From CAIVAT01 sp964455285 (lineage in GTDB: Bacteria > Bacteroidota > Bacteroidia > Bacteroidales > FEN-979): 15,857 bases of DNA. The DNA is taken from NCBI GenBank assembly GCA_964455285.1, contig CAYVVG010000078.1, forward strand, positions 1 through 15,857, written 5' to 3'. The translations under genes and the position numbers were made by a program. Positions within the stretch are counted from its first letter, which is position 1, and every line of letters begins with the position of its first letter. The notes below the pieces were generated by a model. The model ran no database searches and had not been told where the DNA came from. It was given only the letters and a program-made list of their open reading frames with translations. Below, piece by piece: positions 1 to 7,843 of this stretch.

Positions 1-129
1 GTTATATTTCAAGCCGAATGACTCCCTCCCGTCCTCGAAATACTTCAGGTAGTTTCCGTGCCAAACGATCCTCATGGAGTCGACCTCCGAGAACCGCACG
101 GTGATCTCTTTTTCGTCTTTCAGTAGCAT
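1..129 (-). CDS. Hotdog-fold acyl-CoA/ACP thioesterase, 5' part only (cut by window edge)
   Basis: The first 43 codons of a gene that runs off the left edge. The start is the ATG whose complement is at 127-129, two bases after the stop codon of the ABC permease, so it belongs to the same operon. The visible protein has the pattern FSEVDSMRIVWHGNYLKYFE, which matches the N-terminus of 4-hydroxybenzoyl-CoA/YbgC-type thioesterases, where an Asp (here Asp17) followed by a (V/I)(V/Y)xHxNYLxYFE segment forms the active-site region. Family knowledge: such enzymes hydrolyse acyl thioesters, and aryl-polyene and flexirubin clusters carry one. Inference: it releases or edits acyl chains made by this operon. 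The C-terminal two-thirds cannot be seen, so intactness is unknown. Confidence 0.75.
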   Translation of the reverse strand, partial: MLLKDEKEITVRFSEVDSMRIVWHGNYLKYFEDGRESFGLKYN

Positions 130-131
130 GT

Positions 132-1433
132 TCAATTGTTCAGTGGGCGCCTGACCCTTTGATAGATGGCGGTTATAATGACGGTGGTTGCGAAGAACGC
201 AACCAGTTTCAGGATCTGCGGCAGGACCGACAGGATGCTTCCGCCCCGCAGGAAAAGATCATAAAATCCGGTGATGGCCCAGTTCAGCGGGCTGAACCCC
301 GCCACGGTCTGCATGAAGGGTGGCATCAGGTAAATAGGCACCCAAAGACCCCCGACGGCGGCGAGGATGATCACCGAGATCGATCCGAAAGCAGCTGCCT
401 GCTGGTGAGTTCGTGCAAGGGTCCCCACCATGAGCCCGTAACCAACAGCGGCCAGGGCTACGATGACCGACATCAGGAGCAGCGACCCGATGGCTCCTTC
501 GAGGATCAGCCTGGGCATTCCGGCCCACGGCAGCAGCAGGACGCCGGCTGCCAGCATGGCTGACATCTGAACCAGGCAGACGATGAGGTAAACACCGACT
601 TTCCCCATCAGCAGTGTCATGTACCTTACCGGGAGGGTGAGAAGCCGCACCTGGCTGCCTCCTTCGCGTTCCTGGATCATGCTCTGCGTGAGGGGGATCA
701 CGATGAAGAACATCGCGAAGATCGTCCAGGCCGGAACGTTGTGCTGCGTCGTGTTGGGGATGGCCCGGGTCTCCCGATAGGTCGGGAACTCCTCCCTGAA
801 CCGGAGCACTTCTCCGAAGGTCTCCGCCGGCGGATGGTACATGGGCATCCGGGCGGCCATCTCTTCGTTGAAAGCGGTAAAGATCCAGGCCGATTGGATC
901 CGGTAGTAATTCTCACGGACCGAAGAGGTGAGCGCATTTTTAAAAGTGGTTTTCACGGCGGGATCGAAATAGATGGTAACCTCCACCGAATCGCTGAGGT
1001 GAATACCCGACAGCATGGCCGTGCTTCCCATGCCGAAACCGGCCAGCGTCCTGGCCACGGCCAGTTGCACCTGCCGGCGCATCGTCCGGGTGGCGCCTTC
1101 AGGCACCACGACAGCCACGGTGTAATCACCCTTCATAACCGCTTCCCTGGCGCTCTCCCGGGTCAGCGGAACACCGTTCAGGCTGTCGATCAGGTGAAAG
1201 GCGGGACTGCTTCTGAAACCGTCGCCTATCTTCCTGCCGAGATCGTCACGATCGTTGTCGATGAAGAGGAGGTTGACCGAGGGGTCTTTGGAGAGCATGC
1301 CCCATCCCGACTCCTGCATCAGCGAGGAGATCACCACAAGGGCGACCGGCATGATGAACAGCATCGCCAGTCCAGCCAGATCCCGGACAAGCAGCAGCAT
1401 CTCTTTTCGGCATACGGCCAGATATTCTTTCAT
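132..1433 (-). CDS. ABC-2 type transporter permease
   Basis: A 433-aa inner-membrane protein with the ABC-2 permease layout. One membrane helix lies near residues 18-40. A large extracytoplasmic domain follows (about 41-235, rich in charged and polar residues). About five to six hydrophobic segments come after residue 237, with the family-typical loop containing a QEREGGS motif near residues 254-260. The gene starts one base after the stop of the ATPase gene (1435), so the two are almost certainly co-translated and form one exporter. Inference: with the ATPase it moves the polyene lipid, or its precursor, across the inner membrane towards the outer membrane, where flexirubin and aryl-polyene pigments are found. 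The substrate cannot be read from the sequence. Confidence 0.88.
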   Translation of the reverse strand: MKEYLAVCRKEMLLLVRDLAGLAMLFIMPVALVVISSLMQESGWGMLSKDPSVNLLFIDNDRDDLGRKIGDGFRSSPAFHLIDSLNGVPLTRESAREAVMKGDYTVAVVVPEGATRTMRRQVQLAVARTLAGFGMGSTAMLSGIHLSDSVEVTIYFDPAVKTTFKNALTSSVRENYYRIQSAWIFTAFNEEMAARMPMYHPPAETFGEVLRFREEFPTYRETRAIPNTTQHNVPAWTIFAMFFIVIPLTQSMIQEREGGSQVRLLTLPVRYMTLLMGKVGVYLIVCLVQMSAMLAAGVLLLPWAGMPRLILEGAIGSLLLMSVIVALAAVGYGLMVGTLARTHQQAAAFGSISVIILAAVGGLWVPIYLMPPFMQTVAGFSPLNWAITGFYDLFLRGGSILSVLPQILKLVAFFATTVIITAIYQRVRRPLNN

Positions 1434-1434
1434 T

Positions 1435-2187
1435 TCAGTCCCTTAATTCCTTTCCGGTCAGATGCAGAAAAATGTTTTCCAGGTTCTTGTATTCGGGATG
1501 TTCCAGCAGCAATTCACGGGGCTGGCCAAGGGCAATGACATGCCCCCGGTCAATGATGGCCACGCGGGTGCAAAGATGCTCGGCCTCTTCCATGTAATGG
1601 GAAGTGTAGATGATCGTCATTCCATTCCGGTTCAATTCCTTGAGGTAATCGAGGATCAGCACCCTCGATTGAACGTCGATACCCACGGTAGGCTCGTCGA
1701 GGAAGAGGATCCGGGGATCATGGAGCAGCCCGGCGATGAGGTTGACCCTCCGCTTCATCCCGCCGGAATATTTGTTGATCAGCCGGTCGGCGTGCTTTTC
1801 GAGACCGAAATCGCGGAGGTGATGGTCGATCTTGTCGTGCAGGGCGGAACCGAAGAGCCCGTACATGTTGCCAAAGAAGACGAGGTTCTCACGCCCTGTG
1901 AGGGTGGGGTAGAGGGCGATATCCTGCGGGACCACCCCGATGATGCGCTTGATTCGCTCGATCCCCGTGCGAAGGTCGATCCCGTCGATCGAAACACTGC
2001 CTCCCGTAGCCCGGAACAGCCCGCACAGAATGGAGATCGTGGTGGTTTTTCCGGCACCGTTCGGCCCCAGGAGCCCGAAGACCTCCTCCGGGAAGATCTC
2101 GAGCGAAAGTTTATCGACAGCCGGCTCGTCCGACCCTTTATATACTTTCGTCAGTTCCCGGATCGTGATGATGGGTTGGGAAGTCAT
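1435..2187 (-). CDS. ABC transporter ATP-binding protein
   Basis: A 250-aa nucleotide-binding subunit with every motif in order: Walker A GPNGAGKT at residues 41-48, a Q-loop in the VVPQD segment, the signature YSGGMKRR, Walker B RILFLDEPT followed by the D-loop VGID, and the H-loop His in YTSHYMEE. The sequence type (a single ATPase domain of the drug/lipid/Nod-factor exporter group, paired with an ABC-2 permease) suggests export. Its ATG overlaps the stop of the BtrH-like gene by one base (TAATG), and the permease follows one base after its stop. It supplies ATP-driven power to the neighbouring permease. Confidence 0.93.
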   Translation of the reverse strand: MTSQPIITIRELTKVYKGSDEPAVDKLSLEIFPEEVFGLLGPNGAGKTTTISILCGLFRATGGSVSIDGIDLRTGIERIKRIIGVVPQDIALYPTLTGRENLVFFGNMYGLFGSALHDKIDHHLRDFGLEKHADRLINKYSGGMKRRVNLIAGLLHDPRILFLDEPTVGIDVQSRVLILDYLKELNRNGMTIIYTSHYMEEAEHLCTRVAIIDRGHVIALGQPRELLLEHPEYKNLENIFLHLTGKELRD

Positions 2188-3212
2188 TAAAACGTGATGT
2201 TTTTCAGTTTCTTATACACTTTCTCCTCCTCCGATGCTATCTCCAGAAGCTTGTCCGACAATGTGCCGTAATCCTCTTCGGGTTTCGATCGGTTCTTGCA
2301 ATTCCTGGCCCCGATGTAGGTGAATTCCCTCCATTTGTTGGCGGTCTTCCCCATCATGTCCGACGCTTCGAGAAGCTCAGCGTGGTCGTTGAACAATTGT
2401 CCGGCTTCTTTCAGGAAGGCGCCGTAAATATACCGGAAACCGGCTCCGCCTGTGCCGAAATCCTCAGCCATGCGAAGGATCTGCCCCAGGTAAAACGAGG
2501 CCTTGTCGTTGCCGTGCTTTTTCGGCCACTTTCGAAGGTCGCGTGCCATCCACCGGAGCCCTTTGACCCCGATGAGGGGGAACGGGATCCCGATCATCTC
2601 ATTCACTGTTTTGCGGATTCCCTTTACAATGGCCGGTTTCAGGTCGAGGCCGGGGTCGATCGGCCGGTTGATCCAGTACATCTTTCCCTGGGGGGCAAAC
2701 GCGCCCCTGGCGTAACGCACCCGCATCAGGTCTTCATAGCTGATCTGCTGGGGATGCTCCATGACCGTGTCGCTGACGTGGTACATGTTGCCCTCCTTGC
2801 CGAAAACCACGAGGTTATGCATGTTGTAATGCATCCGGTACTCGGGCGGGAAGAAGGTGAGTTGAAACACCCCCACCTGGCAACCCGTGGGCAACCCGCG
2901 CTCCAGGTTCCGGTCGAGCATGCGCATCGCCTCGGCCGGGTCTTTGATGCTTTTGACCACCGTGGCATCGATACCCAGGTAGGCGGTCGATCGCTTGAAC
3001 ACCGTGTTGGGTATGTTACGGAACGAGATCATGGGGGCGAACTGGATCTTCAGGAAGGGAATGTAGGTAAAATACAGTCCGTTGCCAATCCCGAACGCCA
3101 TGGGTTCAGAAATGTCCAATCCGTTGAATTTGAATAGGTTGGATGTCGCTCCGCTTTCGCAGTGGCCGGCCTGCCGGTGGGTATATCCGATGATTGTTTT
3201 TGCAGCTTCCAT
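2187..3212 (-). CDS. BtrH-like acyltransferase (BtrH N-terminal domain + DUF4872-like C-terminus)
   Basis: I place the start at the ATG complementary to 3210-3212, giving 341 aa. A longer reading (from 3275) would overlap the preceding gene and adds 21 unconserved residues. The N-terminus has the BtrH-family pattern HRQAGHCESGATSNLFKF, then SEPMAFGIGNGLYFTY. Candidate catalytic residues, by analogy with papain-like folds, are Cys18, His132 (in YNMHNLVVFGK) and Asp148 (in HVSDT). Family knowledge: BtrH of butirosin biosynthesis moves an acyl group from an ACP to an aminoglycoside amine. Inference: here it moves a polyene acyl chain from the operon's ACP to an acceptor, for example forming the ester of a flexirubin. 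It is downstream of the 131-aa unknown gene (13-base gap) and overlaps the ABC ATPase gene by one base. Confidence 0.8.
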   Translation of the reverse strand: MEAAKTIIGYTHRQAGHCESGATSNLFKFNGLDISEPMAFGIGNGLYFTYIPFLKIQFAPMISFRNIPNTVFKRSTAYLGIDATVVKSIKDPAEAMRMLDRNLERGLPTGCQVGVFQLTFFPPEYRMHYNMHNLVVFGKEGNMYHVSDTVMEHPQQISYEDLMRVRYARGAFAPQGKMYWINRPIDPGLDLKPAIVKGIRKTVNEMIGIPFPLIGVKGLRWMARDLRKWPKKHGNDKASFYLGQILRMAEDFGTGGAGFRYIYGAFLKEAGQLFNDHAELLEASDMMGKTANKWREFTYIGARNCKNRSKPEEDYGTLSDKLLEIASEEEKVYKKLKNITF

Positions 3213-3225
3213 AAATTGAGTCGGT

Positions 3226-3621
3226 TTATTCGATGTTTTTAAGTTGTTCCAGCGTGATGTTGAAGGCTTCAGCATACTTCTTCAGCACCGGTTCTTTCAA
3301 CCGTTTAAACACCTTGGGCCGGAAATGCCATTTCACCCTCCAGAGGGCGATCCCCGCCATCATCGAGAGATTCATGGGGTCGAGCAGGTTTTTCTCCATG
3401 TAATACACGAGGGGGCTGGCCTTGCCCGACATCACTTTGTGTTTCGCCTCGGCGATCCGTTCCTCGAAAAGATCCCATGCCTGCTGCAGGATCAGCCGGT
3501 CGGCCTCGCCATGGAATCCGACGGTCTTGTCAAACCGGCCGCCTTCCTCGTAGGAGTAAGAGAGCTCCCGGTACTGGCCGTAACGCTTGTCTTTGTAAAC
3601 AGGATTCTGATTTTCGTCCAT
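3226..3621 (-). CDS. Uncharacterised 131-aa protein of the polyene operon
   Basis: I do not recognise a family. The protein is small, rich in charged residues and mostly helical by inspection. The N-terminal 35 residues are polar with many Tyr, Asp and Glu. A stretch about 36-75 looks like an amphipathic helix. Residues about 76-100 (ASPLVYYMEKNLLDPMNLSM and the alanine/tryptophan-rich part after it) are more hydrophobic, and the C-terminus is basic. There is no signal peptide, no Cys motif and no obvious catalytic motif. It sits 10 bases after the dehydratase-like gene and 13 bases before the BtrH-like gene, so it is clearly operonic. Its position suggests a partner or scaffold for one of those two proteins, but this is inference only. 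Confidence 0.7.
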   Translation of the reverse strand: MDENQNPVYKDKRYGQYRELSYSYEEGGRFDKTVGFHGEADRLILQQAWDLFEERIAEAKHKVMSGKASPLVYYMEKNLLDPMNLSMMAGIALWRVKWHFRPKVFKRLKEPVLKKYAEAFNITLEQLKNIE

Positions 3622-3631
3622 AGAAGGGGTG

Positions 3632-4051
3632 TTAACGGGGTGTTATCTTAAGAAATATCTTCAGCTCGCAGGATGCGACCGGGTGCCCGTCGAGAAACAC
3701 TTCGCCCAGCACCACGGCGGCATCGAAAACGTTGTGGAGCACCGTGACCTTCGTGGTGATCTCCTGTCCGACGGCAGGGAAGGCGCTGATCTTCAGATGC
3801 CGGATCCCGCCGATGAATCCGGCCGGCGGAGCCTCCCCGGAGCCTTGCATCCGTGCTCCCGTCCCGGCGGCCGCCGTCTGCGCCATGTTCTCGATCAGTC
3901 CCGGCTCCCGGAACAGCCCGTCCTCGACAAAGATATTGCCGGGCAGGATGCGGAAGGCAGTTACGGTCGAGGCATCGGTCACCTCGACGATCCTGTCCAC
4001 CATCACCATGGGGGGCTTTTGCGGGATGTTTATGTCTTGAGATGGTGCCAT
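3632..4051 (-). CDS. Hotdog 3-hydroxyacyl-ACP dehydratase-like protein lacking the FabZ His
   Basis: A 139-aa single hotdog domain. The opening PPMVMVDRI (13-21) matches the FabA/FabZ start (PHRxPFLLVDRV), and GLIENMAQTAAA (51-62) matches the central helix (LILEAMAQ), retaining Glu54. The FabZ loop GHFPGxPIxPG, which carries the catalytic His, is shortened and replaced by EDGLFREPG, with no His. This resembles the second dehydratase-like subunit (ApeP type) of aryl-polyene clusters more than a housekeeping FabZ. Role by context: dehydration of 3-hydroxyacyl-ACP in polyene chain growth, perhaps as the non-catalytic half of a heterodimer. Its first 22 bases overlap the end of the radical SAM gene, so translation is probably coupled. 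Confidence 0.8.
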   Translation of the reverse strand: MAPSQDINIPQKPPMVMVDRIVEVTDASTVTAFRILPGNIFVEDGLFREPGLIENMAQTAAAGTGARMQGSGEAPPAGFIGGIRHLKISAFPAVGQEITTKVTVLHNVFDAAVVLGEVFLDGHPVASCELKIFLKITPR

Positions 4052-5388
4052 AACGATCCTTTTCGTTTACGCTGACGAAGCCGGTTCATGGCGGTGGCCA
4101 CATCCTCGTCGGGGAATACCCACCGGCGCCCGGTAAGGTTGGCCCGTTCCTTCAGCGACCCGTAATCGATGCCGGGCGAAATATAGTACACAGGCTCGAG
4201 GAGCCGGTCGTCAGGATCGACCATCCCCTCCCTGACCGCGATCCGCTGCAACTCGGTACCGGGATAGATCCGCATCCCCACGAAAGGGAAGAAGACGGTG
4301 TTCTCGATCCGTTTTGAATTTTCAAAACTCTCGTTTACAGTTGCTTCGGTTTCACCGTAACCGCCTATGATCATGAAGTGACAGAAATAGATTCCCGCCT
4401 TGTTGCAGTCATCCGACACCTGCACCACCTCATCGACGGTGAAATGCTTGCCATAGTTTTTCAGGGTGGTGTCGGAAAGCGATTCGGTGCCGAACTCAAT
4501 GTGGGTCAACCCGGCATCTGCAAAGAGCTTCAGGTTTTCGTATGACAGCTTATGGGGTGAGAAATAGGCGCCCCAGCGCATGGGAAGGCCCGATGCGATC
4601 ATCTTCCGTGCCAGCTCGGAATTGAAGGTGTTGCTGATATTGAATACCGAATCGGTGAAGAAGACATAGTTGATCTGATGATCCTCATAAAGCCTGCGCA
4701 GGGTTTCCACGATCCTTCCCGGGTCGAGTGTCCGCACGTTATGACCCTCGATGAGAGGGTAGGTGCAGTAGATGCAGCGGTACGGACAACCCCGCTTGGT
4801 TTGTACGTTCACCATCCCCGCCTTATCCCAGTAAAAGTCTATCAGTCCCGGGTCAAACCCGAGGTCGGGAGTGGTGATGAAGTGCTTCCTGGGGTTAACC
4901 CGCACTTCGCCCCCCTCGCGGTAAACCAATCCGTCGATGGTGAGGTCGGGCCGGCCGGCGTCGAGGCTGACCAGCAGCCGGTGCAGGCTCTCCTCTCCCT
5001 CGCCGTGGATCCCGTAATCGGGGGTATAAAGTGTGAAAAGTTCCCGGGGATAGATCGAAAAAGCCGATCCGCCGATGATGAGCGGCGACTGCGTGTTCTC
5101 CCTGACCAGGTCCACGATCGTGTGGTAACCGCTGATAAAGCTCTCCTGGCTGTAAAAGTTCACGTCATCCACATTGCGCAGCGAAAGGCCCACATAGTCG
5201 GGTCTGAATTCGCGGATGCACTGCCGGAAAGCATCGGATGAGCTTAAATTGAAGTCGAACACCCGGAATTCGTACCCCGCCAGTTTCTCCTTCAGGTAGG
5301 TCACCAGGTACGAGATGCCGAGCGGGTAAACCGGGTAGGGAATGGCATACCGGTTGGCGGAGACAAAAAGCAGTTTCTTCCCGTTCAT
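4030..5388 (-). CDS. B12-binding domain radical SAM protein
   Basis: A 452-aa protein with two parts. Residues 1-170 form a Rossmann-like B12-binding domain (strands KKLLFVSA, EFRVFDFN, DYVGLSLR and PLIIGGSAFS). I see no DxHxxG motif for base-off cobalamin. The radical SAM domain follows, with the CxxxCxxC cluster ligands Cys201, Cys205 and Cys208 in KRGCPYRCIYCTYPLIEG and a later FGTESLSDTTLKNYGK segment typical of this class. Such proteins catalyse radical methylation, ring rearrangement or C-C bond chemistry. Inference: it tailors the polyene head group or chain. The gene overlaps the acyltransferase gene by 4 bases at its start and the dehydratase-like gene by 22 at its end. Whether cobalamin is really bound cannot be read from sequence. 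Confidence 0.88.
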   Translation of the reverse strand: MNGKKLLFVSANRYAIPYPVYPLGISYLVTYLKEKLAGYEFRVFDFNLSSSDAFRQCIREFRPDYVGLSLRNVDDVNFYSQESFISGYHTIVDLVRENTQSPLIIGGSAFSIYPRELFTLYTPDYGIHGEGEESLHRLLVSLDAGRPDLTIDGLVYREGGEVRVNPRKHFITTPDLGFDPGLIDFYWDKAGMVNVQTKRGCPYRCIYCTYPLIEGHNVRTLDPGRIVETLRRLYEDHQINYVFFTDSVFNISNTFNSELARKMIASGLPMRWGAYFSPHKLSYENLKLFADAGLTHIEFGTESLSDTTLKNYGKHFTVDEVVQVSDDCNKAGIYFCHFMIIGGYGETEATVNESFENSKRIENTVFFPFVGMRIYPGTELQRIAVREGMVDPDDRLLEPVYYISPGIDYGSLKERANLTGRRWVFPDEDVATAMNRLRQRKRKGSLWHHLKT

Positions 5389-6308
5389 GGCCGGATCGGT
5401 GGTTGGGGAACAGCGGCGGCTGGTTCCGGGATTTTCCAGAAATCGTAGTAGTTAAACCACTGCAAGGGGTATTTCCTGACGATCTCTTCCAGTTTGGCGA
5501 CATACACGGCAAGCAGCACCCGGATGTTCTCCTCCCTCTTGCGCAGGTTGGTCGTGAAAGCGATGTGTTGCGGCGGAGTGGCGTAAAAATGGTAGTGGCT
5601 GATCCGCTCCTTGACGGCGAACACGAAGGATACCGGAACCCCGAACCGGGCGGCCAGGTTCACCGGGCTGATGGGGAACGGGGCTGGTTTACCCAAAAAA
5701 TCCATGGCAAGAGTACGGTTCCCTTCGATGAACCGGTCGCCGTGCATGGCCACGATCTCTTTCCTGCTGAAAGCTTCCCTGATCTCGAGCAGATGGGAAA
5801 AGTCATCGCGGATCACGATAAAATGAACGTTGCGGGTGAGCACGTCCGACAGGTACCCTTTGATGCGTTGGTGTTCGGCATCGAAGAGGATGATATGTAT
5901 CCGCTTCTCGAGGCGGTTCAGCAGTTGCCCTGCGATCTCCCAGTTGCCCACATGGGCGCTGATCAGGAGACCGCCCTCGTTCATTTGCCGGAGATGCTCC
6001 TCACCCTCGAAATCGAATGTGAAACGTTGCCGGAAACCGGCCAGCATCGCGATCTTGTCGAGCAGTATCTGGCCGAAAAAATAATAGTTCCGGGCCACGC
6101 TGATGAACGATTTCGCTTTCCCGTATTCCATCCGTTCACGATAGAAGCGGAAAATCCACCGGAAGGCCTTGCCCGAGGCAACGAGAAAGTACAACACGAC
6201 AAACCGGAGCAGGAAGTAGGCGAACCCGAGACCCAGGTATTTCAGAGTCCAGACAAATATCTTATACCCCCACACACCTCCCCGGGTCTTGCCTTCCCAA
6301 GATGCCAT
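5385..6308 (-). CDS. LpxL/HtrB-type lysophospholipid acyltransferase
   Basis: A 307-aa membrane-associated acyltransferase. A hydrophobic N-terminal segment (about 22-45) is followed by a basic region and the HX4E catalytic motif (His119, Glu124) in ISAHVGNWEIAG. The conserved block MHGDRFIEGNRT (around residue 195) and the FPISPVNLAARFGVPV segment also fit the lipid A acyltransferase family. In aryl-polyene and flexirubin clusters an enzyme of this family is thought to attach the acyl chain to a lipid or glycolipid acceptor, taking it from ACP. It follows the ACP gene after 6 bases and overlaps the radical SAM gene by 4 bases (ATGA). It is unlikely to be the housekeeping LpxL because every neighbour is a polyene biosynthesis gene. 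Confidence 0.88.
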   Translation of the reverse strand: MASWEGKTRGGVWGYKIFVWTLKYLGLGFAYFLLRFVVLYFLVASGKAFRWIFRFYRERMEYGKAKSFISVARNYYFFGQILLDKIAMLAGFRQRFTFDFEGEEHLRQMNEGGLLISAHVGNWEIAGQLLNRLEKRIHIILFDAEHQRIKGYLSDVLTRNVHFIVIRDDFSHLLEIREAFSRKEIVAMHGDRFIEGNRTLAMDFLGKPAPFPISPVNLAARFGVPVSFVFAVKERISHYHFYATPPQHIAFTTNLRKREENIRVLLAVYVAKLEEIVRKYPLQWFNYYDFWKIPEPAAAVPQPPIRP

Positions 6309-6314
6309 CGGCGG

Positions 6315-6572
6315 TCAGTTTGGGTTGATTCGGTGAATGATGTAATTGTAGAAATCCTGGAGTGACTTTACTTCGGCCATCTCTTCGGCCTTCATCCGGA
6401 TGCCGAAATTGTTTTCAACGATCACAAAAAGATCAACAAAATCGAGGCTGTCGATGCCGAGATCGTTCTTAAGGTCGGCGCCGGGATGGATATGGGATTC
6501 TTCAATTTCTATCTCGTCGATCAGGAGCTGGTTGATCTTAGTGATGATCTCTTCGTTTTGCATCATGGTCAC
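6315..6572 (-). CDS. Acyl carrier protein
   Basis: An 85-aa acidic four-helix carrier protein. Ser42 in the motif DLGIDSLDFVDL is the attachment site for 4'-phosphopantetheine. Length and the acidic helix II (VIVENNFGI) are typical. Three in-frame ATGs occur within the first four codons, so the exact start (6572, 6566 or 6563) is not fixed; none has a Shine-Dalgarno site. It lies between the ketosynthase and acyltransferase genes and probably holds the growing aryl-polyene chain for both. It differs from a housekeeping AcpP, which usually reads GADSLDTVELVM in this motif. A 48-base gap before it holds a candidate internal promoter. Confidence 0.93.
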   Translation of the reverse strand: MTMMQNEEIITKINQLLIDEIEIEESHIHPGADLKNDLGIDSLDFVDLFVIVENNFGIRMKAEEMAEVKSLQDFYNYIIHRINPN

Positions 6573-6585
6573 TCGTTAACGGATG

Positions 6586-6593
6586 CAAAAATA
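6586..6593 (-). promoter_or_regulatory. Candidate internal Bacteroidota -7 box before the ACP gene
   Basis: On the minus strand this reads TATTTTTG, a match to the Bacteroidota TAnnTTTG element. It lies in the 48-base gap between the ketosynthase stop and the ACP start, one of the largest gaps in the operon. No clear -33 TTG lies 19-21 bases upstream, and the leader to the ACP start would be very short, so it is only a candidate. If real it would let the distal genes be expressed apart from the lyase. Confidence 0.35.
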
Positions 6594-6620
6594 ACGAAAA
6601 TTAAATAAGTAACTACTTCG

Positions 6621-7838
6621 TCAGAACTTTCGGATGATCAGCGAGGAGTTGGTGCCGCCGAAGCCAAAGGAGTTCGACAGGAAGGTTTCGAAGGGATGAA
6701 GAATGGTTTCGGCCGCGATGCGGAGCCGGGCCGCATCCTCATCCGGATTTTCCAGGTTGATGTTGGGCGCGATGAAACCGCCCTGCATCATGAGCATGGA
6801 GTAGACCACCTCGCTGGCTCCGCCCATCCACATCTCGTGGCCGGTCATCGATTTGGTGCTGCTCACCCAGGGCTGGCTGTCGCCGAACACCTGGAGGATC
6901 GCCTTCGCTTCATTGCTGTCGCCCGCCGGGGTCGAGGTGGCGTGGGCGTTGATGTACCCGATGCCGGATGCGGCGATTCCCGCATCGCGGAGGGCCATCG
7001 TCATGGCCCGGGCGGGTCCGTCAACGTTGGGAAGGGAGATGTGTTCCCCGTTGGATGAGAACCCGTAGCCGATCACCTCGCCATAGATGGCGGCGCCGCG
7101 CCTCACCGCCGACTCATAACTCTCGAGGATCACTGTTGCGGCACCACCCGAGGGGACCAGCCCGTCGCGGTCACGGTCAAAGGGGCGTGACGCTTTCGTG
7201 GGCTCCGACTCACGGGTGGAGAACGCGTTGAGGGCATCGAAGCTGGCAGTCGATTCGGGATTGATCTCCTGGGCTCCGCCGCAGATCACCATCTCCTGCA
7301 AACCCTGCCGGATGAGCAGGTAAGCCATGCCGATGGCGTGGGAACCGCTCGCACAGGCCCCGCTCAGCGTGAAATTGATCCCCTTCAGCCGGAAGATCAC
7401 CGAAAGGTTCATCGATACGGTCGAGTTCATCGACTGGAAGATGTAACCCGAGCCGATCATCATGGTATCCTTCTTCTGCCGCAGGATATCGACCGACTCC
7501 ACCACGGGAACGGCCGAGCTGTCGTTGCCGAACAGGATCCCCACTTCGTTCTGATCGAGGTGCTCCTGGCCAATGCCGGCATGCGCCAGCGCTTCGATAG
7601 TCGCAACGTAGGCATATTCTCCCTGGACAGGCAATCCGACACGCAGCCTGCGGTCGAGAACCCCCTTGAGCTGGGGCCGCTCCACCCTGCCGGTCAGGGC
7701 TGACCGGAATCCCATCTCCTTGCGCACCGGGTCGAATACGATCCCCGAACGGCCGTTGCGCAGCGAATCTTCCACTTCGGCCAGGTCTTTTCCCAGAACC
7801 GAATAAATACCCATGCCAGTGATTACGACCCTGTTCAT
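6621..7838 (-). CDS. 3-oxoacyl-ACP synthase (FabF/FabB-like ketosynthase)
   Basis: A 405-aa condensing enzyme. I place the start at the ATG complementary to 7836-7838, where MNRVVITGMGIYS begins as FabF proteins do. A longer reading from a TTG at 7892 would translate an 8-bp repeat array and is rejected. The Cys-His-His active site is complete: Cys162 in LSGACASGSHAIG, His299 in NAHATSTPAGD and His334 in KSMTGHEMWMG, with the glycine-rich C-terminus FGFGGTNSS. It extends the acyl chain on the ACP by two carbons per cycle. Aryl-polyene systems pair such an enzyme with a chain-length partner, which is not in this window and may lie further left. The reductase gene ends 54 bases upstream. Confidence 0.93.
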   Translation of the reverse strand: MNRVVITGMGIYSVLGKDLAEVEDSLRNGRSGIVFDPVRKEMGFRSALTGRVERPQLKGVLDRRLRVGLPVQGEYAYVATIEALAHAGIGQEHLDQNEVGILFGNDSSAVPVVESVDILRQKKDTMMIGSGYIFQSMNSTVSMNLSVIFRLKGINFTLSGACASGSHAIGMAYLLIRQGLQEMVICGGAQEINPESTASFDALNAFSTRESEPTKASRPFDRDRDGLVPSGGAATVILESYESAVRRGAAIYGEVIGYGFSSNGEHISLPNVDGPARAMTMALRDAGIAASGIGYINAHATSTPAGDSNEAKAILQVFGDSQPWVSSTKSMTGHEMWMGGASEVVYSMLMMQGGFIAPNINLENPDEDAARLRIAAETILHPFETFLSNSFGFGGTNSSLIIRKF

Positions 7839-7843
7839 ATTGT

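Noticed and set aside
3213..3275. N-terminal extension of the BtrH-like protein
   Set aside because: It would overlap the preceding gene by 50 bases and adds residues unlike the family; the ATG at 3212 fits the conserved start better.
4678..5241. Plus-strand open frames opposite the operon genes, such as this 187-codon one and the 494-codon frame at 8783-10267
   Set aside because: They are antisense shadows of the well-supported minus-strand genes; their composition (many His, Val, Asp and Gly) follows from complementing those codons.
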